From Tribonema minus (lineage: Eukaryota; Sar; Xanthophyceae; Tribonematales; Tribonemataceae): 64,000 nt of DNA. The position numbers were made by a program, and so were the translations under genes. How positions within the stretch are numbered: the stretch's first letter is position 1; each line of letters begins with the position of its first letter. The notes beneath the pieces are model-generated. The model was not told where the DNA came from. It saw nothing but the letters and a program-made list of their open reading frames with translations, and made no database searches. The DNA lies in contig JAFCMP010000031.1 of the NCBI GenBank assembly GCA_017506865.1, positions 248,001-312,000 of the forward strand, in the 5' to 3' direction. Shown one piece after another: positions 1 to 12,200 of the stretch.

Positions 1-38
1 ACACCATCGCCGCTGCCGCCGCTGCTGCTGCTGCTCAC

Positions 39-3000
39 CTCCTCATACGCGGACGCAGGCCACAGGCCGCACCCCTCCCCGAAGTCCAGCCGCAGCACGC
101 GCGCATGCAGCAGCCGTGCCAGCGCAAGGTCGTACAGCGCCGCCGCCAGCGCGCCGCCCTGCGCGCCCTCCGCGCGCGCCGCCGCCAGCGCCGCTGCGTA
201 GGCGTCCGCGGCGCCCCTGACGAACGCCGCGCGCGCGGCCACCCCGTCGTCCTCCTCCTGATCCTCGCACGCCAGGCCGCCGCCGCCGCCGTTGCCGCTG
301 CGGAAGCAGCCCGGCGGCAGCCGGTGCGCGTACACGCGCAGGTCGCCCAGCAGCTTCCAAGCCGTCCGTGCCCCGGCGCCGCCGCCGCCGTCGCCGCCGC
401 TGCCGTCACCGCCGCTGCCGCCGCTGCCGTCCGCCGCGCCGAGGAACGCCTCCGCCAGCGCGGCGCCGCGCCGCAGGCAGTCCGCGGCGGCGCCGTTCTG
501 GCCCTCGGTTGCGCGTGCGTGCGCGCGCGCGAGCGCCGCCTGCGCGCCGCCGATCCGCGCGAGCGCGTCGCGCGGCGCCAGCGCCAGCGCGCGGTCCAGC
601 GCCTCCGCGGCCTCGTCCACCTGCCCGATCTCGCGGTGCGCGCGGCCGGCGTCCGTGAGGATGCGCACCGCCGCCGCGGCGCGCGCGGCGTCGTCGTCGG
701 AGGCGGCGTCCGCGCCCTCCTGCAGCGTCGCGGGGGGCGGCGGCGGCGATGCATGCGGGCACGAGGCGCATGAGACCCTTGCACGGCAACTTGCTGTGTA
801 ACTTCGAAGTGTATTCATGAGGTTAGGGTCAAGCTCGTCATGTAACGAGGACATGGGGTGCAGTGAGCTGCGCAGCCCGCTGTGCGCTGGCAGCATGTAC
901 ATCTGCAGCAAGTACCACGCGTCTGACAGGCGAATGCTCTGCTCGTAATCTGTGCTTTGCCGTTGGCGGACATCGCCCCGCACAGTCCTGTGACGCCGCG
1001 TTGGGGAAGCAGTGGGCACGTATGCTCTGAGAGCAATACCTGCAACCCCTGAGACACCGCGCTGCGCCAACATGAGATATGCATGTTGAGAGCGACCCCC
1101 CCCCCCCCCTCCCCACCGCCCCCCCTTCACAATGCGTCAAGAGAGCGCAGCAGCACCAGGTACACGCAGCTCGATCACACAGCACGACGCGCCCCACACC
1201 TCCATGACGGCGAGCGCGCGCGCGTACGCCTTGAGCGCCGCCGCCTGCTTGGCCTGCCGGTGGTACACCCAGCCGAGGTCGCCCCAGCCGCGCCAGTCGC
1301 GCGGCGCGCCCGCCAGCGCCTGCTGCAGGTGCGCCGCCGCCTCCTCCAGCTGCCCCGCGCCCATGTAGTGGCGGCCGAGCGCGGACCACGCCCACGACGC
1401 CTGCGCGCTCGCGGCGGCGCTGGCTGCGCGCGACGAGCAGCGTTGCCATCAGTTGCACGTCGTGTACCCCATGCAAATGTCACGTGATGACTGTGAGAAG
1501 TGGCGTGATACTGGGGCGACGTCGCCTCGTCAAGCTGCCCCGCCCCCATGTAGTGGCGGCCGAGCGCGGACCACGCCCACGACGCCTGCGCGCTCGCGGC
1601 GGCGCTGGTTGCGCGCGATGACTGATGACCGGAAAGCGCGGCGTCGCCGTCAGTCGTGCGTCGCGTAGCAAGCACGAGTGCCATATGATGACCGTTCACA
1701 GTGGCGCGATGCTGGGGCAACGCTGCCTTCCTCGCCTGCAATGCGCGCATGAAGTGTCGATCAAGCGTGGCGCATGCCATGATGCCTGTGCGCTCGCGGC
1801 GTCGCTGGCTGCGTGCGATGAGCGATGCGCGCAGCCGCCGCCGTCGGCTGTGCGCCGCGTACCGCGCGCAAGTGTTGTGAAGTGGCTGTGATGAGTGGCG
1901 TTGATACCGATGCGACTTTGCCGCGTCTACCTGCACCGCCGTCCGCATGACGAGCGGCCTGAGGCCGTGATGGCTGCGCGCTTGCGGCGGCGGCGCTGGC
2001 TCGCACACAGCAGCGCTCAGGACTGTCAAATTCCGTCAAGCGCTGAGCGTAGCGTCATTCAAAGAGCTAGCCGCTGCAGTTTGCTGCAGCATGCACATTA
2101 TCCCTTGCATGTGCTGAGGCAAGCATGAAAGATCTGAAGCTAACAAATTTCCTCCGACAGTGAATCCTATGCCTCAGGCGCGATCCCGCCCTGCGACGCC
2201 AACGGTGCGGCGCTGACACAGTCGGAAGTGGAGCTCACACAACCGCACATCACCACAACGTCAGGGCCAGGGTCACGGGCGCACGCACCTCGGCACTGCG
2301 CGACCGCCGCCTCCTCCTGCCCGCCGCGCAGCAGCAGCGCCACGAGCGGCGCGCCCGCCTCCGCGCACGCCGCGTCCAGCTTCAGCGCGCGCGCGAGGCA
2401 TCCGCGCGCGCGCGCCTCGTCGCCGCCCTCCTCCAGGTACCAGCGCCCCAGCAGCGCGAACGCGAGCGCGCAGCCCGGGTCCGCCCGCGCTGCGCGCAGC
2501 AGCGCCGCGAAGCAGCCGTCGCGCGCGCTGCGCCGCGCGCCGCCGAGCGCCCAGAGGCAGCGGCCCAGCAGCAGCGCCGCTGCTGCCGCGGCGGCGCCAC
2601 TCGCGCCGGCGCCTGCGACGGCCGCCTCCGCGAGCGGCAGCGCGGCGGCGCCGTCGCCGCCGTCGAGCGCCGCTGCTGCCAGGCCGCAGAGCGCGCCGAC
2701 ATGGTCCGGTGCAGCGGCAAGGGCGGATTCAAAGTGCGCCTTGGCAGCGGCGGCGTCGCCGCGGCGCGCTGCCATGTCACCGAGGGCGACGAGGGCTTCG
2801 GCGGCCTGAGCGCCCGCTGCTGCTGCCGCCAGCTGTTGAAGTTGAGCCTCCGCCTCGTCGCGGCGGTTGAGATGCTCGAGCAGACGCGCACGCGCCACGG
2901 TCAGGCCCTGCGCAAAGACCGTGGATCGCTGCATTTTAGGGTCGTCGGGCTGCAGTCGGCGGCAGTGTCGCCGCGGCATGACAACAACAACGCTAAGGGT

Positions 3001-5501
3001 GATGCCCTGGCACATCAAAAAGACTGCTGCCTGATAGTCCAGCATACAGCACGCAGCGCTGACGGCGAAGTGAAGTGACAGGCGCACATGGTCCAATACG
3101 CAGGCAGTTCATCACGTGACACTGCCGACGACAATGGGATACATTGTAGCGCGCCCGCGCGACGAATGCGCCTGCGGGCTCACGTGCGTCGGATCGCGCG
3201 TCGGCAGTGGTGTTCCCAGCGCGTCCGCCGCCAGCGCCTCGAGCGCCGCCTCCACCGCGCGCAGCGCATCCGCATGGCCGCCGTCCGGCCAGCCGCTCGC
3301 GGCCGCGGCAAGCGCCTCCAGGCTCGCGCGCCGCCAGTCTGTCGCTGCTGCGCTGTCGCCTGGCGGCGCGGATTCACGCAGCGCCTGCGCCGCGCGCGCA
3401 GCATCGCCGGCGTCCATGGCCTCGCGTGCCGCAAAGAGCGCGGCCTCCGCCGCCAGCTGCCCGCCAGCTGAGCGCTGCCGCCCTTCGTTGGCGATTTCTT
3501 CAAGGTCCACGCCCGGCGGCGGCGCAGCGTACCAGCTGCTGCGCAGCAGCGCCGCGGCGAGCGGCGGCGCGGCGGTGACGCCCGCGCGCTGCAGCGCGGC
3601 GCAGCGCTCCGCCAGCTGCCGCCAGCTCGTGCGCTTCGCCTCGTCGCCGTGCGCGCGCGAGATCAGCGCCAGGCCCCGCGCCACATACGCCTCCGCCACC
3701 CGCGACAGCAACTCTGGCGTCAAGTGCTGCGACAGGTGCGCGGCGTCCTGAAAGAGGGCGTCCAGGTGCTGCCCCGCCGCGTCTGCGGCCGGTTCCTCAA
3801 GTGCTGCCGCTCTGGCGAGCAGCTCGAGGCGCTCTGCGGGCGCGTCTGCGTCCGTTGCAGTGGCCTCTGCGCAGGTGAGCGGTCAGAGAGGCCGTCACCA
3901 CCGGTTATCACCAGGCGGCAACATTTGAGTCTGGCGCTCACTCGGGATAAGCACGACGGACGGTTTCACATGATGTACTGCCTGTGAAAGCGCAGTGCAG
4001 AGGAAGTGTCGGCTGTGCTGTGCCTACTCCTACCTCTGCTGGCAGCATGAAGTAGTGGATGTCGAGAACTATATACGAGAGCAGATCAACAGTGGCTGAA
4101 GCGTGCACCAGTGAGCGTTTGATAAATTTGGTATGATGAGAGTGCCAGTGACATCATGCATGCACTGCTGAACATGCCGTCAGTGGCAAACTTCGCAGGG
4201 TCCTGTGTCATGATTGAGCCCTGAGCACGCTGTCGTGCCTAGGCACTGGGTGCTGCGCTGCGCATAATGCAGACAGCGGTGACCGCTGCACGATGACTCT
4301 GCGCCAAGCACACAGTGCTCACAATGATGGCAGAGGGTGTCAGCTGTACATCAAAGTTGTGACCTGAGCGGGGACTGTTAGTAAGAGGAAGCTTTACATT
4401 GATTAAAGCATTTGTGCTGAGAGTCAGCCTGAGGCAGAGTGCTGCAGCTCCATGTGTTCACTGTTCAATGATAAGGTGCTCCTTCAGTCACTCTCACGAA
4501 CCATGCAGGCTTGTTATGAACGACCCTCTGCGTTATAAACGATCGATATAACCGATGATAACGCGATTTGTTCGAAACGATCGATACAAACGAGCCGAGG
4601 TCGACCATAACCGAGTACAGCCGACTACAGCCTGCGAAATTGCGCCGAGGCCGCGGGCACGCGGCTAGCAGCGTGTAGGCCACCAACGCGCATGTGTTTT
4701 TAAAAGTCTTACACCTTTGATCATGCCCAAAAGCAGGAGTGGTATGCACCGGTTGGACCTTTTGTTCACAGGCAGTGGCCTTGGTTTGTCTCGCCCATGG
4801 TTGCCGACCTCGTGAGGAGGGATTTAACATCAATTGAGCCACCACACGGGCATGCAGGCTAGCGGGGAGCGGGGGCAGGGCAGGGCTAGCAGATGGTAGC
4901 TCGTTTGCAACGACTGAAAGGATGGAAACGATCGTTTACATCATCGTTCGTTTGCATCGATCGTTTGTCGTTCGTAACAACCCTGGAACCATGTCTCTAC
5001 TGGATAAGAAGGAGTGATGTTCGGAAAGGTTCACGCACCTGGATTGCCGATGTGCATGTTAACTGCTTTCAATGCAGCATTGGTGTTGCCCACTACATCC
5101 ATCAGCACCTGAGCGGCCTTCAGAATTAGCCCTCTGGCCCTTTGCCAGTTCTGCTTGGCCTGAGCGATGGTTGCCATCTGCAGCAGCGGCACCGGCAGCT
5201 CTGCCTCCCTCCCCGCCCCTGTCAAGCAATCCACAAGCCCTTTCCACGCCTGGGGCATGTCCGGTCGCAGCTCCGTCAAGCGCTGGTAGAACGCAGCTCC
5301 TTTACCAGGCTCAGCAGCAGCAGCTGCAGCCATTCCAGCGGTCATCAGCAGAGCGCACAGGATCTGCCGATGTGCGTCGTTGGATACATCCAAGCTCTGC
5401 TGCTGCAGTAGAGACTCACACTGCGCCAGAGCAGCCTGTGCATCTCCTGCCTGCAAGGATGTACGAGCTGCCTTGATGGCGCCTCGCACCTGAACACTCA
5501 T
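39..5501 (-). CDS. SKI3: SKI3/TTC37-like TPR protein, N-terminal part (gene runs off the left edge)
   Basis: Five exons, read on the minus strand: 5501-5039, 3866-3184, 2907-2289, 1423-1200 and 719-39, giving about 890 residues before a GAG|GTGAGC donor leads out of the window. Intron phases match at every junction (1, 0, 1, 0). The protein is a run of TPR helices, for example DAGRAHREIGQVDEAAEALD in the last exon and GAGQLEEAAAHLQQALAG in the fourth. The N-terminus (MSVQVRGAIKAARTSL, then AALAQCESLL and AWKGLVDCL) follows the opening of SKI3/TTC37, the TPR scaffold of the Ski complex that feeds RNA to the cytoplasmic exosome. The start ATG at 5501 is preceded by a CA-rich leader. The Ski3 assignment rests on the N-terminal pattern and length and is an inference; another long TPR protein is possible. 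Exons are GC-rich with Ala-rich linkers, and introns are less GC-rich. Confidence 0.72.
1336..2010. repeat. Four tandem copies of an exon 4 acceptor edge plus intron, SKI3-like gene
   Basis: The start of the fourth exon together with its acceptor and upstream intron is repeated at offsets of about 185-202 bp. The marker CATG of the exon (CATGTAGTGG in the functional copy) is at 1362, 1547, 1749 and 1946. Only the copy ending at 1423 joins the upstream exon in phase. The copy at 1547 has CAA in place of the CAG acceptor, and the two farther copies are increasingly diverged. The intron parts of the copies also align (TGATACTGGGGCGACG and CGATGCTGGGGCAACG), so the unit includes both exon and intron. 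Confidence 0.8.
4506..4985. mobile_element. Non-autonomous hAT-type element (MITE) in intron 1 of the SKI3-like gene
   Basis: A 480 bp element has long imperfect terminal inverted repeats of about 110 bp. The left end begins CAGGCTTGTTATGAACGA, and the reverse complement of the right end begins CAGGGTTGTTACGAACGA. It is flanked by a perfect 8 bp target duplication, GAACCATG, at 4498-4505 and 4986-4993. CAGGG-like termini with 8 bp duplications are typical of the hAT superfamily. The subterminal regions carry several copies of AAACGATCG. No transposase reading frame is present. Confidence 0.9.
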
Positions 5502-6280
5502 TCAGCAAACAACAACAAAAAACAACAGCACAGCGTACTACTACTACTACAGCAGGATCTTCAACTTGAGGATCTTCAACACTGAAATTGAAGTTGCAGT
5601 CGTGTTGAGTTGGTAATTACATTGAGTGATACTCGTACCAGGATTTTGCTGCATCAGGATCATGTCATTGCAAGCAACATTGTGGTCTGTTGCACACCTC
5701 CGTCCTTCCATACTTCGCACAGATGCTGGTGGCCAGAGCAGCGAAGCCCTACTCATGCCAGTGTGCAATGCACACTGTGCGTACATTTGCATCCTTGCAC
5801 AATGTTCTTGCAACACGCAATGGGGGCTGTTGATTACACAAGGCAGCCCACAGCTTGTCACTGTAGATGACTTGATTGTCTTAGTTTCCGGCATGAGCAA
5901 GAGTGTAGCAGTCGCTGCCTAGGTGCTTGAACTGCACAACAAGTCCAGATATGCAACCAGCGTGCATGACGATCATGACGATGGACCTGCAGTTATAGCC
6001 TCCAACTTTGCTGATGCGAAGAAGTCGAGGATGACAGATCTGCTGTATGGCAGATCTGCAAGCACTGTTGCCAGTTTGTTGGGCCACATGTACATGACTG
6101 GCTTGGTAGTGGCAGCTGTCTCTGTGCGCTGCTTCTCTTGCCTATTAGTTGCCAGATAGATCCTCGTTAAAAACTTGTTGAAGTCCCCTTCGTTGAAGTC
6201 CTCCTTGTTGAAGTCCACATTTTTTGGATCTTCTGCCGAACCTGCAGGATTTCCGCACGTGCCAGCAAGGCGGCAGCATC
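5502..6280. promoter_or_regulatory. Divergent intergenic region between the SKI3-like gene and the peroxidase gene
   Basis: This 779 bp stretch separates two start codons that point away from each other. It holds a CA-rich leader beside the minus-strand ATG, a short (TAC)n run near 5527-5541, TTGAAGTT-type motifs near 5562-5600, and three copies of GTTGAAGTCC between about 6173 and 6215, just upstream of the peroxidase start. I see no convincing reading frame in it. Confidence 0.5.
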
Positions 6281-9200
6281 ATGTACCGCTGTGCTGTGCT
6301 ATTGCTACTATGCGTCGGCGCTTCTGCCTTCGTCGTCAACAATGTTCGCGTGCAGCCCCGCACCATGGCCACCAAGATGATGGCCGCTTCTTCAGAGGTA
6401 AGAGAGCTCTCACGTCTGGCGATGATCAAGCACCGCATCAGATACCCTGCTGACCCCCAGCTCCTCCCCGTTGAGCAATCTGTGCGTGCACCCAGCGGAT
6501 GATGCCGCCTGGATACCAGATCACTTTCTTGCAAAAGATACGCCATGCACCAGATTCGCAGCATCGCTTGCAATCGCATGCTTCGACTAATCGACTGTTC
6601 TCATCCAACTCCGCGCTGCTTCGCAGCCCACCGACAGGCGAGCACTTTTCAAGATCATCAGCACCACTGTGGCATCTGTGGCCGCATGCACGCAGCTGCA
6701 GACCCTGCAACCTGCCAATGCTGCCGAGACCGCCACCAAGCTCACCGCTGACGAGGTCAACTCAGTGCGTGAGGCAGTGTCCAAGATAGTGAACTCGGAT
6801 CTTAACAAGGTGCGCCAAAGATACACGAGCAGAGCATTGCCTGTGCGGCCTGCAGCGTTCTTGCTGTCGGCCTTCCTCTGTCAGATGCTGTCAACCGGCA
6901 TCTTGCCTGGTACGTGCGGCGAAGGATGTCATGGCGTCATTTCCGATGTGACCTCAGTGCCGCGCTGCTCAGTCAGGCTGCAACGTGATGCTGGATGGGA
7001 GCTCTTGGCGAGAAGAGGTGCATATCAAGTGTGCACACATAAGTCTTTTGACTACTGTGGATATAATGGCACCGTTTGACGCATGGCCAATGACTGCAGC
7101 AGCGGCGACAACGGTTATTGGTGGAAGGCACTTGCGGCTGACCATTCCTTGTCACCTAGAGCTCTACGATCTTTTGATTCGTTTTCATATTACATAGGCA
7201 CACATGGGGGGTGCGTCACAGAAGGGCTGCTCAGAGGGCGTGCCAGAAGGCGGCTGCCGCAAAAGCACACACACTCACAGTGGCGTTTAGCCATGCTGAA
7301 GTCGTGCTGACTGCAGAACTTGTCCCCGCGCATTCAACGCTTATGAATTTGATTTCTGCACATCACAGCGCTCAGGCGAGCCCAATGCTGGCTGTGCGTT
7401 TGTCGAAGTTCATGTGGCATGCGTCTGCTGCGCCTGCAGGGGCCTACCCTGGTGAGACTGGCGTGGCACTGCTCGGGGACGTATGACAAAGTCACCAAAA
7501 CAGGAGGCAGCGGCGGCGGTACTATCCGCTTCAAGGTGAGGCCAAAGTGTGAGCGTTCGGGCATACCTTTTCTGGAAGTACTTGGGTGGTGTGAGCGCTG
7601 TAGGTGCAACGTCCAGGAGGCGGTGTGAAGCACTTGGGCAGGCAGTCACGATGGACGAGTGTGAGGTCTGCTGGAAATCCCTTGCTGCAGTGCTCCGCAG
7701 CATGTGCTTTGCATCGCGTCGTTTGAAAGTGTGTGAAGCATGGCAGACCCAGCAAATCTGCGAGGTTTGTGAATGCGATGTTCGTCCTATCCCTAAGCAG
7801 CTTTGCGGCGCGCCACGCAATGATGGAACCCACCCACTGGTGCATTTCAGCGGCACGTCATCACTTGCACTATGCACGGTGCCTGCGGCGACGCGTCTCG
7901 CACGCAGCGCGCGCGCAGGAGCGTAGCTGTCCTGCCGCCGTCGTTGCCGCCAGCGATGGCTAGCTCATGCGCGCGAGGACTCGGCACCGTCACGCCTGCG
8001 GTAGCGCACATGACCCACAACGGTTGCGCGCAGGGAAAGCATGGCGTCAGGGTGCGCATGCACCTGTGCAGGCCCGGTGGCACGTAAATGCTGACATTAA
8101 CTCCATTGTGAGCACGCACGATGAAGTGCTTTGTGGCGGGGTATGCGTACACATGCTCTAATCACCATCAGCCGCTGTACAGGGCAACGCTCGACCAACT
8201 GCAGGAGGCCCGCCACGCCACTCACGATTGCACTGCGTGTATTGCTGCCGCTGCTGCTGCTGCTGCCGCCACCGCCGCCGCTGCCGCTGCCGCCGCCACT
8301 GCCGCTGCCGCCGCCGCCGCTGCCGCCGCCGCCGCCGCGCCGCGCAGTCGGAGCTCGCGCACGGCGCCAACGCGGGCCTGGCGAAGGCGGTGGAGTGGCT
8401 GGAGCCCATCAAGACGGCGCACCCCAACGTGTCCTACGGCGACCTGTACACGCTCGCCGGCGTGCAGGCCATCTACGCCATGGCCGGGCCCCAGGTGCGG
8501 ACGCCGCTGCGCATCTGCTGCAACTGCTGTGTAGTAATTCACTTTGGGTGTCGCTGCGGCGCGGGAAGCGCCTGTGGGGCGTTGCTCGTAAAGGAGCGGT
8601 TGGCAGTATATAGTCGGTGAAGGCGACGAGTGTGGGTGGCTGCTGCGTCGGCGCCGTGACGGCGTCACGCGGGAACGGACATCGCGACAGGCAAGCATGT
8701 CCAGTGTAGGTATGGGTATGGATGCGCGTGACGCGCAAGGGCGCAATCTCGTCGCAGTGACGTGATGACAGCCTGCTGCATGGCTGACTGTCAAGCACAC
8801 GCCATGGACAAGTCGGCGTGCATGCTGCGAGAGTGCCACAGGCGTAATCAGAAGGGGGCCCTGCGTCTGGCTGAGTGGGCCGTGACGCGGTGACTTGCGA
8901 GCGATGCATGGTGCGCTCAGCGGCCGCAAGGTAACGTCTAGGTACATGTCAGACACCACATTGCTGCACCATCGTTTGTGCGTCGGTCGATGGCGTGCAC
9001 CCTGCGCGGAGTAGTTGCTGCGCCGGCTGATTGACATGATTGCTGGCGCCCGCTCCGCTGCATCAACAGGCATGCGATGGCGTGTTTCACATCTGATTGG
9101 CTCTGTGTGGCACGCTGGTGCCGACAACTCTCGGACCACCAAGTGGCGCACACTTCAGACGGCACGTGATCCTGATGACCACGCATGCATGTGTGCTCTT

Positions 9201-12200
9201 GTGGCATGCCAAATGCTCGACGCACGCGACGGTCGCTGCTGATGCAATCTCGGTGACGGCGCGCGCATTTCATGGCCGCGCACAAGTCCGCCACGTTCGT
9301 GTCAGCGCTGCTCGCTGCCTCAGGTCCCCACTACTTCGCACACTCAGTACCTACACAGTCCCCCACACCAAGCAGCCGCCGCTGCTGCCGCCGCGCCGCC
9401 CGCCGCCGCGCGCAGCGCCCTCTCTGCATTCTTGTATACGCGGCAGAGCACTGCTGACTGCCGCGTGCTGCTCGCTGCCGCCGCAGATCCCGTGGCGCGC
9501 GGGCCGCGTGGACGCGGACGAGTCCACGGTTACGCCCGGCGACCGCCTGCCCGACGCCGACAAGGGCGACCCCATGCGCACCGCGGCGGGGCTGCGCGCG
9601 ACCTTCAACCGCATGGGCTTCAACGACCAGGAGATCGTCGCGCTCTCGGGCGCGCACGCGCTCGGTGAGGCGCGCGCCGCGGTGATGACGATGACGTCGT
9701 GAAGCGCACGGTGATTAGGTCGTGCGTACTCGCATGATGTCAGGTGCTTGGACGGTGTGGACGGCAGGCTGCGCCGCTGAGGGTGTGTGGGAGCGCGGGG
9801 GCGAGGCTGTTCTGAAGCTCTCAGCAGCATACACAAGGAAAAGGGGGTGCTGTGACTGGTAATGCTACACGCGGCGCTCTGGCGAGAGCACAGCGAGCTT
9901 TCGCGCGTTGACCGCCTCAACATTGCTGTGCTGTCGGCTGCGCGCGCCTTTGGACGCCGCGCCTCTTGCGCCGCCAGCTGCATCACACGAAGCAGCATCG
10001 AGTACCCTTACCACCGCTTGCTGCATACTCAGGGGGCACTGCGATGCAGAACAACGAACACAGTGCCATGCATGCGCATGGCTGCAGCGCCCTTCCTGCT
10101 GTTCAGCGCGCACGCCCCGGTCAGTGAGCACTGTTCAACGCATTCCACTGCATCACGCTACCGTATAGAGAAGGCAGCACAAGTGCGGCGCCCGCAAAGT
10201 TCAACCGCTCATAGCCTGGTGTTCAGGCGTTGACGTGCGCCGTCGCTCACCCTTGCCGCACCCGCTGGCCGCCATACCCCCTCAGGGCGCTGCCACCGCA
10301 ACAACAGCGGCTACGAAGGGCCCTGGACGCCCACTCCCACCAAGTGAGTACGACTGCGAGAGCTGGCTGGCAGCTGCTGTGCATGTGTACCAGAAACCCG
10401 TTCTAGCCCTCCGCTGCCGTTCGTCTTAAACATGAGTGCGATTCCTGGTGCAGACTTTGCGGGTATGAAGCGCGCATATATGCAGGTATGGCTCAGTGCC
10501 GTCTCATCACTAATTACCTAGACTGCGAGGGGGGCCGCCATTGTTGTGCGCTCACAGCGTCTTGTTAGCTGCTCCGTGCTTGAGCGGCACGTGCACATTG
10601 GCGCATGATCCTGGCATGGGTTCACGCAACTCGCTTGTCATCGCCAGTGCTCTGCTGCAAGACGGGTTCTTCGCTGGTCGCTGCTGCGGCTGCTCTTTCT
10701 CGCACTTGCAGTCGTCTGGGAACGGCGCGACGCTTGCCGTGAAGGGCATGGCACTCACATCAAGAAGTGCGCGCAGCTTGCCGCTGCTGCAAGATTGGCG
10801 CTGCCGATCGCTGCTGCTCCTGTTGCATGCAGCGCTCGACTGACTGACTGACTGCTGATCGCTGACGGCTGACGGGACAACAACACAGCGACAACCACAC
10901 AACACCAACAACAACATGTACGCCTGGCTTGTTGAACTTGCGCAGCTTCAACAACCTGTACTTCAAGCTGCTCAAGAACGTCAACTGGACGCCCAAGAAC
11001 TGGGACGGCAAGCCGCAGTTTGAGAACGAGGACGGGCGCCTCATGATGCTCCCCAGGTGAGCGCTGCTGCTGCCTGAGCACTGCTGCATGTGGCACAATA
11101 CCTACCTTCCTTTTGAGCCCAGATCGGTGACCGAACTCGCAATTGCACCGACCTCGCAATTGCACCACAGGAAAATTTGCAGCTAAGCCGCGCCCGAAAT
11201 GGCTGCACTATAATGTTGTGCCTCCATTAAGAAGCAAAGGCGCTTCCCTGAAACTGCGCGACCCACAACCCTAATGCTAATGGCGCTGCCGCCGCCATCC
11301 GCACAGGGGTTGCTGCCAACGGCTGCCATGAGTTCGGTTTAGTTTTGTTGGCGGCCTGAAGCTGAGCCTTTCAATATGAAAACATGTATAGAGCGGCTGC
11401 TCCTCTCTGTGCGCAATGCTGCTGCCGTTGAAAGCGGCAGTAGAGGTTAGAAACGGAATGTTCAGGGGCCTGCGTTTCGTGTTCCGTGTTTCGACCCCGC
11501 GGGCATTCCGTTTCCGTTTCGTTTTCCGTGTTAACCGGAACACGGAACACGGAAAACAGAACCGTGTTTCGTTCCGTTTTGGTGGCGTTTTGAGCCTGAC
11601 AGTGTGCAGCCGTGCCATTGCCCACCACGACATGCACAAATGCTGCTAACACTATGGTCCTGCTTAACCCCATTGGCCGGGCAAGCAAGGAGAAATAGGT
11701 TGCAACTACATGGCATGTCGTACATGATGTCGTCTTATCCGATACAATGGACTCTGTCCAGCATTTGCGGCACAGTACGGCAGTAAAACGGGGGGTGACC
11801 GCGCATTTGAGACAGCTGGTTGCAGGGCGACTGACAAGTACGGGACGCCGTGACAAGCAGTCTCAGGGCATAGGCGTTAGTTGTAGGATGTGTTCCAAGA
11901 CCATGCTTTGCGAAACGAACCTCAACTTTCACTTGAACTTGTTACCGCGGAGGTTTGGGCATGGTCAAGCAGTTAGAGCAAAGGCCTGAATCATCGCCAT
12001 GCTGCACAATGTGCAGTGCATCCACCAGAACAGACGACTGGCACCACACAAGCACGCAAACGCGGCTAAACCCGCATAAAACGGAACTGTTTTTCCGTGT
12101 TCCGTTTCCGTGTTTCGGTCCGTTTAAACACGGTTCAAACACGGTTTCCCTGGAAAATTTCCGTTTCGTTTTTCAGTTTTTAATATTCACTTTCAGAACG

